Shown one piece after another: positions 1 to 7,472 of a stretch of DNA of 64,000 bases (position 1 is the stretch's first letter; every line of letters begins with the position of its first letter). The stretch is taken from contig NZ_CP094528.1 in the NCBI RefSeq assembly GCF_022811705.1, positions 434,001-498,000 of the forward strand. Reading direction: 5' to 3'. A program made the position numbers and the translations under genes. A model generated the notes under the pieces. That model was not told where the DNA came from, ran no database searches, and worked only from the letters and a program-made list of their open reading frames with translations. The DNA is from Agromyces larvae. GTDB lineage: Bacteria > Actinomycetota > Actinomycetes > Actinomycetales > Microbacteriaceae.

Positions 1-337
1 CGACGATCATGCGCGCGGGCTCGGCGTCGCCGCCGACCGCACCCGCATCGTGCTGCTGCTGGTCGCGGTCGCACTGGTCGCGCTCGCGACCGCTGCCGCG
101 GGCCCGATCGCGTTCGTGGCCCTCGTCGCCCCGGCGATCGCCCGCGCCCTCACCGGCGGGGGCGCCGCGCTCGCGGCGTCCGCGGCGACCGGTGCCGCGC
201 TCACGCTGACCGCCGACGTGATCGGCCAGTACGCCCTGCCCGGCATCGTGGCCCCCGTCGGCATCGTCACGGGCGTGATCGGTGCCCCCTACCTGCTGTG
301 GCTGCTGGCCACCACCGAGAGGAGGCGACGCGCATGA
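1..337 (+). CDS. Iron/siderophore ABC transporter permease, FecCD family (3' end only)
   Basis: Only the last 111 codons lie in the window; the frame is open from base 2 and ends in TGA at 335-337. The visible part begins with an ARGLGVAADRTR segment, which matches the conserved cytoplasmic coupling loop of FecCD/BtuC permeases. Hydrophobic helices rich in Ala, Val and Leu follow, then the usual last helix with a basic tail (TTERRRRA). The stop overlaps the ATG of the ATPase gene in ATGA, so the two are translationally coupled. The family moves ferric siderophores or haem across the membrane with two permease subunits and an ATPase. The substrate here is not visible, but the DtxR box at the binding-protein gene downstream points to iron. 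Confidence 0.88.
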   Translation, partial: DDHARGLGVAADRTRIVLLLVAVALVALATAAAGPIAFVALVAPAIARALTGGGAALAASAATGAALTLTADVIGQYALPGIVAPVGIVTGVIGAPYLLWLLATTERRRRA

Positions 338-1182
338 ACGCGAACGCCGAGTCATCCGCGCCCGCCTCTGACGGCGACCGCACCCTGCGCGCGCACGCCG
401 TCTCGATCGGGTACGACGGGCGCCGGGTGATCGAGGGGCTCGACCTCGAGATCCCCGAGGGCCGGGTCACCGTCATCGTCGGACCGAACGCGTGCGGCAA
501 GTCGACCCTGCTGCGCGGGCTCGCCGGGCTGCACCCGCTCGAGGCCGGGCGGGTCACGGTCGGCGGCGCCGATGCGCGGTCGCTCGGCCGGCGACGCTTC
601 GCGAAGCTCGTCGGCGTGCTGCCGCAGACCTCGGTCGCCCCCGACGGTGTGCGGGTCGCCGAACTCGTCGCCCGCGGTCGGTTCCCGCACCAGGGCTGGT
701 TCGGCCGGCACTCGAGCGACGACGACGCGGTGGTCGCCGAGGCGCTCGCCGCGACCGGGATCGCCGACCTCGCCGACCGCAGGCTCGAGGAGCTCTCGGG
801 CGGCCAGCGGCAGCGGGTCTGGATCGCGATGGTGCTCGCGCAGCAGACCGACATCGTGCTGCTGGACGAGCCGACCACCTACCTCGACCTCACGCACCAG
901 ATCGAACTGCTCGACCTGCTGCGCACGCTGAACCGCGAGCGCGGCACGACGGTCGTGATGGTGCTGCACGAGCTCAACCTCGCCGCCCGCTACGCCGACC
1001 GCATGGTCGTCATGTGCGAGGGGCGCGTGGTCGCCGAGGGGGCGCCTGCCGAGGTCATCACCGACCGTACGGTCGCCGACGCGTTCGGCCTCGAGGCGCA
1101 GATCGTCGTGGACCCGGTGAGCGGGTCGCCGCTCGTGGTGCCGGTCGGGCCGATCGCCGCGCAACGCGGCGTTCCCGCGTGA
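334..1182 (+). CDS. fepC: Iron/siderophore ABC transporter ATP-binding protein
   Basis: A 282-residue ABC ATPase that powers ferric-siderophore import. Walker A is GPNACGKST, the signature is LSGGQRQR, Walker B is IVLLDEPTT and the switch histidine lies in LHELN. The ATG at 334 is chosen over an upstream in-frame GTG at 298 because it overlaps the permease stop. The last 15 residues differ from what the ancestral gene probably encoded. A 29-bp stretch covering codons VVPVGPIAA is repeated perfectly at 2622-2650, and that second copy reads on through two further codons (LH) to a stop directly before the DtxR box. The present C-terminus (QRGVPA) therefore looks newly acquired when the reductase/regulator pair was inserted. 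The fepC symbol is by family resemblance only. Confidence 0.9.
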   Translation: MNANAESSAPASDGDRTLRAHAVSIGYDGRRVIEGLDLEIPEGRVTVIVGPNACGKSTLLRGLAGLHPLEAGRVTVGGADARSLGRRRFAKLVGVLPQTSVAPDGVRVAELVARGRFPHQGWFGRHSSDDDAVVAEALAATGIADLADRRLEELSGGQRQRVWIAMVLAQQTDIVLLDEPTTYLDLTHQIELLDLLRTLNRERGTTVVMVLHELNLAARYADRMVVMCEGRVVAEGAPAEVITDRTVADAFGLEAQIVVDPVSGSPLVVPVGPIAAQRGVPA

Positions 1183-1213
1183 ACCTCGCCCACCGGATCC
1201 GCTCGACCGGGGC

Positions 1214-2083
1214 TCAGCCGGCGATGCCGTCGAGCTCGCGCAGATCCTCTTCGACGAGGGTGAGCCGGGAGCCGGCGATGTTCTCGCGCAGGTGCGCGGT
1301 CGACGACGTGCCGGGGATGAGGAGGATGTTGGGGGAGCGGTGCAGCAGCCAGGCCAGCGCCACCGACAGCGGCGTGGATCCGAGCCGCGTCGCCACACCG
1401 CTGAGCGCGTCGGACTGCAGCGGGCTGAAGCCGCCCAGCGGGAAGAACGGGATGTACGCGATCCCCTTCGCAGCGAGGCGGTCGATCAGGTCGTCGTCAC
1501 CCCGGTTGGCGAGGTTGTACCGGTTCTGCACCGAGACGATCTGCGCGATCGACTGCGCCTGAGCGACCTGTTCCGCGGTGGCGTTGCTGACGCCGAGATG
1601 ACGGATGACTCCCTGTCGCTGCAGGTCGACGAGGGTGCCGAAGGCTTCCTCGATGTCCTCCGGCACGGTGCCGCTCGCGTCGCCCAGGCGCAGGTGCACC
1701 AGGTCGAGCGCGTCCAGGCCGAGGGTTTCGAGGTTGTCGTCGATCTGCCGGCGCAACTCGTCGGGCGTGCGTGCGGCCGGCCATCCTCCCTGTGCGTCAC
1801 GACGGCCGCCGACCTTCGTCGCGATGAGGAGATCGGCTGCGTAGGGGTGGAGCGCTTCGCGGATGAGGTCGTTGACGACGCGAGGTCCGTACGTCTCGGC
1901 GGTGTCGATATGGGTGATGCCGCTGTTCGCCGCTTCGCGCAGGACCGCCAGCGCTTCGTCGCGGTCTTTCGGCGGTCCCATCACCCAGGGGCCGGCGAGC
2001 TGCATGGCGCCGTAACCGAAGCGGGTCACGGTCCGGTCGCCGAGGGTCCAGGTGCCGCCGGGGAGGACGAGGGTCGAGCTCAT
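1214..2083 (-). CDS. Aldo/keto reductase
   Basis: A 289-residue NAD(P)H-dependent oxidoreductase of the AKR superfamily (TIM barrel), expected to reduce aldehydes or ketones in the cytoplasm. The catalytic tetrad is visible as D60 and Y65 (in DTAETYG), K90 (ATKVG) and H130 (LVHLRLG). The cofactor phosphate-binding end is LLIPGTSS followed by LREN. Start ATG at 2083 has a GAAAGG ribosome site; an in-frame ATG 14 codons upstream lacks one. It is divergent from an HxlR-type regulator that probably controls it, a common AKR/HxlR pairing for reactive electrophile or redox stress. The pair sits between the 29-bp direct repeats, so it was probably acquired as a unit. The substrate cannot be read from sequence. 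Confidence 0.9.
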   Translation of the reverse strand: MSSTLVLPGGTWTLGDRTVTRFGYGAMQLAGPWVMGPPKDRDEALAVLREAANSGITHIDTAETYGPRVVNDLIREALHPYAADLLIATKVGGRRDAQGGWPAARTPDELRRQIDDNLETLGLDALDLVHLRLGDASGTVPEDIEEAFGTLVDLQRQGVIRHLGVSNATAEQVAQAQSIAQIVSVQNRYNLANRGDDDLIDRLAAKGIAYIPFFPLGGFSPLQSDALSGVATRLGSTPLSVALAWLLHRSPNILLIPGTSSTAHLRENIAGSRLTLVEEDLRELDGIAG

Positions 2084-2153
2084 CTGAAGCCTTTCGTGAG
2101 GGGAACGGAATCGGATGACCTCCACTCTGGGCTCGCCGCTACCCTTTCGGAAG

Positions 2154-2177
2154 GAGTTACCTGAAGGTGCCTAACTC
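2154..2177. promoter_or_regulatory. Candidate HxlR operator (inverted repeat)
   Basis: GAGTTA (2154-2159) and TAACTC (2172-2177) form a perfect 6-bp inverted repeat with a 12-bp spacer. It lies in the divergent gap between the aldo/keto reductase and the HxlR gene, 20 bp before the regulator start. Position and symmetry suit a dimeric winged-helix regulator; binding is inferred. Confidence 0.4.
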
Positions 2178-2196
2178 TCGATTCGAGGAGCGCTCT

Positions 2197-2616
2197 GTGA
2201 CCACGACCACCGCCGCCGACCGACGCGCGCACGCCAAGACGCAGTACAACGCGTTCCTGGCCGCGTGCCCGAGCCAGCGGCTCCTCGCCCGCATCTCCGG
2301 CAAATGGGTCGCGCTCGTGCTCTCCGCCCTCGGCAGCGGCCCCGACTGCGACGGCGAGCCGCGTCCTCTGCGCAACTCCGAACTCGCCCGCATCTTGGCC
2401 GGCGTCAGCCCGAAGATGCTCTCCCAGACGCTCCGATCCCTCGAGCGCGACGGGCTCGTGACCCGAACCGTGACGCCGACGGTTCCGGTCACGGTCAGCT
2501 ACGAGCTCACCGATCTCGGGCTCTCCCTGCACCGCACCGTGCGAGAGTTGAAGCGCTGGGCCGAAGCCAATCGTGACGCCGTGACCGCGAACCAGCAGCG
2601 GTACGACGGCGCGTGA
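2197..2616 (+). CDS. HxlR-family winged-helix transcriptional regulator
   Basis: A 139-residue MarR-like regulator. The HxlR core is clear: CPSQRLLARISGKWVALVLSAL, then RNSELARILAGVSPKMLSQTLRSLERDGLVTRTV (recognition helix plus wing), then YELTDLGLSL. One cysteine occurs at the family's usual redox or electrophile-sensing position (AACPS). The GTG at 2197 is preferred over a GTG at 2167 because GAGGAG lies 6 bp before it. It is divergent from the aldo/keto reductase and likely represses or activates it by way of the inverted repeat at 2154-2177. It lies inside the segment bounded by the 29-bp direct repeats. Confidence 0.88.
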   Translation: MTTTTAADRRAHAKTQYNAFLAACPSQRLLARISGKWVALVLSALGSGPDCDGEPRPLRNSELARILAGVSPKMLSQTLRSLERDGLVTRTVTPTVPVTVSYELTDLGLSLHRTVRELKRWAEANRDAVTANQQRYDGA

Positions 2617-2667
2617 CCGGGCGTGGTGCCGGTCGGGCCGATCGCCGCGCTGCACTGATGCGATGAG

Positions 2668-2686
2668 TTAGGTTAGGCTTTCCTCA
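2668..2686 (+). promoter_or_regulatory. DtxR/IdeR iron box
   Basis: TTAGGTTAGGCTTTCCTCA matches 16 of 19 positions of the classical DtxR-family operator (TTAGGTTAGGCTAACCTAA). It is centred about 38 bp before the GTG of the binding-protein gene and ends 17 bp before its ribosome site. It predicts Fe(II)-dependent repression of siderophore uptake. Confidence 0.85.
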
Positions 2687-2714
2687 ATCCCAACTCTTCG
2701 AACAAGGAGCATCC

Positions 2715-3764
2715 GTGCGTCTTCGCCGATCCCTGACCGCCATCGCCGGCCTCGCCGCCGCCGCGACCCTGCTCACCGCGTGCGCCGGCACCGCCTCGGG
2801 CGACGACGCAGCCGCGCCCGAGTCGGGCGGGTTCACCACCACCGAGGCGACCGACGAGTTCCCGCTGGTGATCGAGCACGCGTTCGGCGAGACCGAGGTC
2901 GCCGAAGCGCCCGAGCGGGTCGCCACGTGGGGCTGGGGATCGACCGAAGCGGCCATCTCGGTCGGCGTCTACCCGGTCGCCGTCGCCGAGCAGAGCTGGA
3001 CGGTCGGCGAGGGCAACCTGCTGCCCTGGGTCGAAGAGGCCTACGACGAGGCCGGCATCCCGAAGCCCGCCGTGCTCACCGACGCCGACGGCGGCGCGAC
3101 CATGCCCTACGAGGAGTTCGTCGCGGCCGACCCCGACCTGATCGTCGCGCCGTATTCGGGCCTCACCGAAGAGCAGTACGACCTGCTGAGCGACATCGCC
3201 CCCGTGGTCGCGTACCCCGACGCGCCATGGACGACGAGCTGGCAGGACACCATCTCGATCACGGCGAACTCGCTCGGCCGCTCGGCCGCGGGCGACCAGG
3301 TGCTGCGCGACATCGAACAGGGCATCGCCGACGACGCGGCCGCCCACCCCGAGTTCGAGGGCGCGACCTTCGTCAGCATCTGGGACGGCGACGGCGTCGT
3401 CTCCGTCTACACCGAGGCCGATGCCCGGGTCTCGGTGCTCACCGGCCTCGGACTCGAGGTCGCGCCGTCCGTCGCCGAGCTCGACTCGAGCGACGGCGGC
3501 TTCTACTACGACCTCAGCTACGAGCAGGTCGACCAGCTCGACGCCGACTTCGTGATCCTCTTCGCCGCCAGCGAGGACGCGGCGGCGGCCTCGCTCGCCA
3601 AGCCGGAGCTCCAGGCGATCCCCGCGGTCGCGGCCGGCAAGGTCGTGCAGGTCGTCGACCCGGTCACCGTGTCGTCGGTCTCGCCGCCGACCGCGCTCAG
3701 CTTCGGCTGGCAGGCGGGGTGGCCCACGCTCGTCGCGGACATCGCCTCGGTGCTCGCGGGCTGA
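2715..3764 (+). CDS. Iron-siderophore ABC transporter substrate-binding lipoprotein
   Basis: A 349-residue periplasmic-type binding protein of the FepB/FhuD class that captures a ferric complex outside the membrane and delivers it to the FecCD permease. A signal peptide with lipobox LTAC puts the lipid-anchored cysteine at residue 23. Typical family segments are present: IEHAFGETEVAEAPERVATWGWGSTE near residues 53-77 and PDLIVAPYSGLTEEQYDLLSDIAPVVAYP in the middle. The GTG start has AAGGAG 5 bp upstream. A DtxR-type box 29 bp before the start predicts iron repression. Before the putative insertion of the AKR/HxlR pair this gene would have followed the ATPase gene directly. Confidence 0.92.
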   Translation: MRLRRSLTAIAGLAAAATLLTACAGTASGDDAAAPESGGFTTTEATDEFPLVIEHAFGETEVAEAPERVATWGWGSTEAAISVGVYPVAVAEQSWTVGEGNLLPWVEEAYDEAGIPKPAVLTDADGGATMPYEEFVAADPDLIVAPYSGLTEEQYDLLSDIAPVVAYPDAPWTTSWQDTISITANSLGRSAAGDQVLRDIEQGIADDAAAHPEFEGATFVSIWDGDGVVSVYTEADARVSVLTGLGLEVAPSVAELDSSDGGFYYDLSYEQVDQLDADFVILFAASEDAAAASLAKPELQAIPAVAAGKVVQVVDPVTVSSVSPPTALSFGWQAGWPTLVADIASVLAG

Positions 3765-3782
3765 CGCACCGCTCCGGTCAGC
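3760..3782. terminator. Weak candidate bidirectional hairpin between convergent genes
   Basis: GCTGAC (3760-3765) and GTCAGC (3777-3782) can pair across an 11-base loop, spanning the stops of the binding-protein gene and of the convergent minus-strand gene. There is no T-tract, so intrinsic termination is uncertain. Confidence 0.25.
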
Positions 3783-4191
3783 GGCGTCGCGGGCGGGCGG
3801 GAACCCTCGGGGTCCCGTCCGCCCGAACGTAGCCGCCGGCCTCGAGCCCGGCCTCGATCTCGAACCGGTTGCGCAACGGGTCGCGTCCGGCGGCCAGGTA
3901 CAGCAGCGGGAAGAGCATGCCGTACCGCTGCCACTGGCGCCGGTGCACCGCCTCATGGCCGAGCACCCGCTCGCCGGTGTTGCGGTCGGTGAGGTAGCAG
4001 CGGCCCACGCACGCCCCGCCGCGACCGAACGTCCACTTCGGCATCCCCGTGAACACGATGAGCCCGTGGCGCACCTCGATGCGACCGGTGCTCCACACGA
4101 ACCCCCACACGAAACCGACGGCGGTCGCCCACCAGTAGCCGACCCGGCTGATCCACGAGTCCAGCGGTCGCACGCGGACGGTGCGGTTCAT
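3778..4191 (-). CDS. Small HExxH protein, possible minimal metalloprotease
   Basis: A 137-residue protein of no certain function. It starts with an amphipathic or hydrophobic stretch (WISRVGYWWATAVGFVWGFVW, about 13-33). It then has two cysteines near C61 and C65 and a zincin-like HEAVH at 78-82 within LGHEAVHRRQWQRYG. Downstream RNRFEIEAG offers glutamates E110 and E112 where a gluzincin third ligand would lie. Proteins of this kind are often left as hypothetical or wrongly labelled Fe-S oxidoreductase. Its ATG overlaps the stop of the upstream flavoprotein gene (ATGA), so the two are co-translated. Proteolysis is inferred from the motif alone. Confidence 0.7.
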   Translation of the reverse strand: MNRTVRVRPLDSWISRVGYWWATAVGFVWGFVWSTGRIEVRHGLIVFTGMPKWTFGRGGACVGRCYLTDRNTGERVLGHEAVHRRQWQRYGMLFPLLYLAAGRDPLRNRFEIEAGLEAGGYVRADGTPRVPARPRRR

Positions 4192-5672
4192 GCGGCCGCG
4201 CCCTCGTCGGGGGCCGAAGCGCCCCGGTCGCCCGGAGCATCCGGTCGCCCGAGCGCTTCGAGCAGCCGCAACCAGATCTCGCTCACGGTCGGGAACGCGG
4301 GCACCGCGTGCCAGAGCCGACGGATCGGCACCTCGCCGACGATCGCGATCGTCGCGGCGTGCAGCAGTTCGGCGATATCCGGTCCCACGAACGTCGCGCC
4401 GATCACCGTCTCGCGATCACGGTCGACGACCAGGCGGGCTCGGCCGCCGGGGCCGTCGCCGTGGATGCCCGAGCCCGACGCCGAGCCGAGCGGCACGTCG
4501 AGCACCCGGGTGCGTCGCCCCGCCCGCTCGGCGGCGGCCTCGGTGAGCCCGACCGACGCGCACTCGGGTTCGGCGAACACGACCTGCGGCACCGCGGCAT
4601 GGTCGGCGGTGGCGACGTGCACGCCCCAGTCGGCGTCGTCGACCAGGCCGCCCGCGGCGCGCGCCGCGATCACGTCGCCCGCGGCGCGGGCCTGGTACTT
4701 GCCCTGGTGGGTGAGCAGGGCGCGGCGGTTCACGTCGCCGACCGCGTACAGCCAGCCGGCCTCGCCTGCGGGTTCGCCCGCGACGAGCAGGGTGTCGTCG
4801 ACCTCGATCCAGTCGCCCGGCGCGAGTCCGACCGTGTCGAGGCCGAGGTCCGCGGTGCGCGGTGCGCGGCCGGTCGCGACGAGCACCTCGTCGGCCACGA
4901 CGGGCTCGCCGCCTTCGACCTCGATCACCACCTGGTCGCGGTCGTCGCGCGCCGCCGAGACGAGTCGTGCGCCGAGATGCACGGATGCTCCGAGCCCCCG
5001 CAATCCGTCGGCCGCCGCCTCGCCGGCGAACGGCTCCATACCGCCGAGCAGGCTGCTGCGGGCGAGGACCGTCACCTCGGAGCCGAACCCCGCGTAGGCG
5101 GTCGCCATCTCGACCGCGACGACTCCGCCGCCGATGATCGCGAGCCGGGCGGGAGCGGTCTGGGCGCTGGTGGCCTCACGGCTCGTCCACGGCCGCGCGT
5201 CCGCGAGCCCGGGCAGATCGGGAACGGCGGCGTCGGTGCCGGTCGCGATCACCACGGCGTGCCGCGCGGCGAGCTCGGTCGTGGACCCGTCGGCGTGCTC
5301 GACCACGACACGGCGGAGCCCCGCGAGCCGCGCGTGCCCGCGCTCGAGCCCGATGCCCGCGCCGCGCAGCCACTCCTCGCCGCCCGCATCGCTCCAGTCG
5401 GAGACCCACTCGTTGCGTCGGCGGAGCACCGCGGCGACGTCGAGCTCGCCGGTCACCGCCTCGGCGGCCCCCGGCACCCGTTGCGCGGCGCGCAGTGCGG
5501 CGGCGCTGCGCAGCAGCGTCTTCGACGGCACGCACGCCCAGTACGAGCACTCGCCGCCGACGAGTTCGCGCTCGACGATCACCACGTCGAGCCCGCCGGC
5601 CTTCGCCCGGTCGGCGACGTTCTCGCCCACCGGCCCGGCTCCGATCACCACGACATCGACCTCGCGCACCAT
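4188..5672 (-). CDS. FAD-dependent pyridine nucleotide-disulfide oxidoreductase
   Basis: A 494-residue class I flavoprotein disulfide reductase related to dihydrolipoamide dehydrogenase and mercuric reductase. An N-terminal FAD dinucleotide fold (VVVIGAGPVGENVA) leads to the redox-active disulfide C42-x4-C47 in GGECSYWACVPSK. Next come a second NAD(P) fold (LAIIGGGVVAVEMA), the second FAD motif (WLYAVGDVN) and the C-terminal dimer domain ending LWHAVPAFPTVSE with the catalytic-base histidine. It likely passes NAD(P)H electrons to a thiol or quinone substrate that is not identifiable here. No lipoyl-complex genes are nearby. The ATG at 5672 has GGAAGGA upstream and is preferred to an ATG 18 codons earlier. 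The HExxH gene overlaps its end. Confidence 0.9.
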   Translation of the reverse strand: MVREVDVVVIGAGPVGENVADRAKAGGLDVVIVERELVGGECSYWACVPSKTLLRSAAALRAAQRVPGAAEAVTGELDVAAVLRRRNEWVSDWSDAGGEEWLRGAGIGLERGHARLAGLRRVVVEHADGSTTELAARHAVVIATGTDAAVPDLPGLADARPWTSREATSAQTAPARLAIIGGGVVAVEMATAYAGFGSEVTVLARSSLLGGMEPFAGEAAADGLRGLGASVHLGARLVSAARDDRDQVVIEVEGGEPVVADEVLVATGRAPRTADLGLDTVGLAPGDWIEVDDTLLVAGEPAGEAGWLYAVGDVNRRALLTHQGKYQARAAGDVIAARAAGGLVDDADWGVHVATADHAAVPQVVFAEPECASVGLTEAAAERAGRRTRVLDVPLGSASGSGIHGDGPGGRARLVVDRDRETVIGATFVGPDIAELLHAATIAIVGEVPIRRLWHAVPAFPTVSEIWLRLLEALGRPDAPGDRGASAPDEGAAA

Positions 5673-5714
5673 CACCCGTTCCTTCCCGACAGTCGCCCAC
5701 GCAGCCGCCGTCGC

Positions 5715-5720
5715 CAGCCT
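5715..5720 (-). promoter_or_regulatory. Candidate -10 element for the flavoprotein gene
   Basis: The minus strand reads TAGGCT here, 42 bp before the ATG at 5672. The same hexamer form precedes cysK in this window. No clear -35 is seen. Confidence 0.35.
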
Positions 5721-5792
5721 AGGCACCGGCTGCGACGGGGGACAGGCCTTGCGGGCACGACCAGTGCCCTGGTCTTCGGCCCCCGGGGCGAC

Positions 5793-6647
5793 TCAGCCCG
5801 TCGTCGCCTGCGGCGCCGACGAGAGCGCACCGACGATGCGCAGGATCGCGGGCAGATCGTCGCCCGCCGCGGCCGGCGAACCCGGCGCGAACCCGGCGAT
5901 CGCGGCCCCCGCGAGCGGGAATCGCCCCGTCACCGCGCGCAGCAGCGCGACGAGCTCGGGCGTGTCGACGCCGAAGGGAAGGGGGTACGACAGCCCGGCG
6001 AGGGCCGAGGGGTCGAGCACGTCGAGGTCGACGTGCACGAACACCCGGGCCGCTCCGGTCGCCTCGAGCGCGGCGATCACCGTGGCGGGGTCGCCGAGCT
6101 GGCCGACGGTGAGCGCGGCGATGCCGTGCTCGTCGATGAAGCGCCGTTCCTCGTCGTCGATCGACCTGGCGCCGCCGAGCACGATGCGCCCGGGTTCCAC
6201 GCGCTCATCGGGGCCGAGCGCGAGTCCATCGGCGCCCTCGCCCGTGACGGCGCGCAACGCCATGCCGCCGAAGTTGCCCGACGGCGAGGTCTCGGGGGTG
6301 TGCAGGTCGGGGTGCGCGTCGAGCCAGAGCACCGCGAGCGGGCCGTCGCCCGATCGTGCGGCGTGCGCGACGGCGGCGACCGCCGCCGCGCAGTCGCCGC
6401 CGATCGTGATCGCCAGCCCGGTGACGCCGGCCAGCGCCGCCTCGGTGCGCTCCCGGACGCGCCGCAGCGAGCTGTACCGCCGCACCCCGGTGCCGAGCGC
6501 CTCGCCCGCCTCGACGGGCACCTCGACCGCGATGGTCGCCGAGGCGGGCAGGTCGCCCTGGATGGCCGACGCCCCGTCGGCGTGACTCATCGCCCGCGCC
6601 GAACCCCCGCCCTGCCAGACCGGAACGACGATGAATCTCGCCGGCAT
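5793..6647 (-). CDS. Arginase/agmatinase-family (ureohydrolase) protein
   Basis: A 284-residue member of the binuclear-manganese ureohydrolase fold. Metal-ligand motifs are WLDAHPD (D110, H112, D114) and HVDLDVLDP (D207, D209). The first ligand motif, normally GGDH, reads GGDCA, so the usual histidine is Cys86. Such GGDC forms exist in poorly characterised actinobacterial arginase-like proteins and cast doubt on simple arginine or agmatine hydrolysis. The gene begins 7 bp after the pspA stop and is probably co-transcribed with pspA and the TPM gene. The ribosome site is weak, consistent with coupling to pspA. Confidence 0.82.
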   Translation of the reverse strand: MPARFIVVPVWQGGGSARAMSHADGASAIQGDLPASATIAVEVPVEAGEALGTGVRRYSSLRRVRERTEAALAGVTGLAITIGGDCAAAVAAVAHAARSGDGPLAVLWLDAHPDLHTPETSPSGNFGGMALRAVTGEGADGLALGPDERVEPGRIVLGGARSIDDEERRFIDEHGIAALTVGQLGDPATVIAALEATGAARVFVHVDLDVLDPSALAGLSYPLPFGVDTPELVALLRAVTGRFPLAGAAIAGFAPGSPAAAGDDLPAILRIVGALSSAPQATTG

Positions 6648-6654
6648 CCGCGGA

Positions 6655-7392
6655 TCAGCCGCCGATCGCGGACTGGCCCGCGTTGCCGGCCTTCAGCTCC
6701 GCGAGCCGCGCGTCGACCTCGGTGAGCTCGCCGAGGTCGTCGAGCTCGTTGAACTGCGCATCGAGGCTCGACGCCGCCAGCTCGGCCTGCCCGCGGGCCT
6801 TGGCCTCTTCGCGGCGGATCTTGTCCTCGAAGCGGCTGATCTCGCTGGTCGGGTCGAGGATGTCGACCGACTTCACCGCGTCGTGCACCTGCTGCTGCGC
6901 CTGCGCGGTCTTCGCGCGCGCGATGAGCTCGCTGCGCTTGCTCTTCAGCTGCTCGAGCTTCTCCTTCATGCCGTTGAGGCCGGCCTTCAGCTTGTCGACG
7001 ACCTCGGTCTGCGACGCGATCTGCGGCTCGGCCGCCTTCGCCTCACGCTCGGCGTCGATCTGACGGCCGAGCGCGACCTTGGCGAGGTTGTCGAACTTGT
7101 CGGCGTCGACCGTGTTGCCGGCGGCCCGCAGCTCGTCGGCCTTCCGGCTGGCCGCGACCGCCTTCTGCCCCCACTCGGCGGCGGCGTCGACGTCCTCGCG
7201 GTGGTCGTCCTCGAGGAGCCGCAGGTTGCCGATCGTCTCGGCGATGGCGGCCTCGGCGTCGGCGATCGAGTTGGTGTAGTCGCGCACCATCTGGTCGAGC
7301 ATCTTCTGCGGATCCTCGGCCTGATCGATGAGCGCGTTCACGTTCGCCCGCACGAGCTGCGAGATGCGCCCGAAGATGGACTGCTTTGCCAT
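6655..7392 (-). CDS. pspA: PspA/IM30 family membrane-stress protein
   Basis: A 245-residue, almost wholly helical coiled-coil protein of the PspA/IM30/Vipp1 (ESCRT-III-like) family that assembles on stressed membranes. The family N-terminus is clear: SIFGRISQLVRANVNALIDQ followed by EDPQKMLDQMVRDY, then long heptad-rich helices to about residue 210. A short tail ends SAIGG. ATG at 7392 has an AAAGGGA ribosome site. It lies 80 bp downstream of a TPM-domain membrane protein gene, a pairing seen in other actinobacteria, and 7 bp upstream of the arginase-family gene. An operon acting on envelope integrity is likely. Confidence 0.95.
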   Translation of the reverse strand: MAKQSIFGRISQLVRANVNALIDQAEDPQKMLDQMVRDYTNSIADAEAAIAETIGNLRLLEDDHREDVDAAAEWGQKAVAASRKADELRAAGNTVDADKFDNLAKVALGRQIDAEREAKAAEPQIASQTEVVDKLKAGLNGMKEKLEQLKSKRSELIARAKTAQAQQQVHDAVKSVDILDPTSEISRFEDKIRREEAKARGQAELAASSLDAQFNELDDLGELTEVDARLAELKAGNAGQSAIGG

Positions 7393-7472
7393 GGTGGTTC
7401 CCTTTCTTCGCTGGTCGTTCTGTGAGTCGTGACGTCGTGGGTCGTGCCGTCGCTCGAGTGGATGCGCGGCGG

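Larger units (their letters stand above)
1134..2650. repeat. 29-bp perfect direct repeat bounding an inserted AKR/HxlR segment
   Basis: Bases 1134-1162 and 2622-2650 are identical over 29 bp (both begin CGTGGTGCCGG and end ATCGCCGCGC); flanking bases differ on both sides. The first copy is inside the 3' end of the ABC ATPase gene. The second follows the HxlR gene and continues as codons LH and a TGA, immediately upstream of the DtxR box of the binding-protein gene. The simplest reading is a roughly 1.49-kb insertion into the ATPase 3' end that duplicated 29 bp, with repeats resembling attL/attR or a long target duplication. No integrase or transposase is present inside. Confidence 0.75.

Noticed and set aside
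1134..2650. The direct-repeat-bounded segment as an insertion sequence
   Set aside because: There is no transposase or terminal inverted repeat; both genes inside are cargo-like. It is reported as an insertion of unknown mechanism instead.
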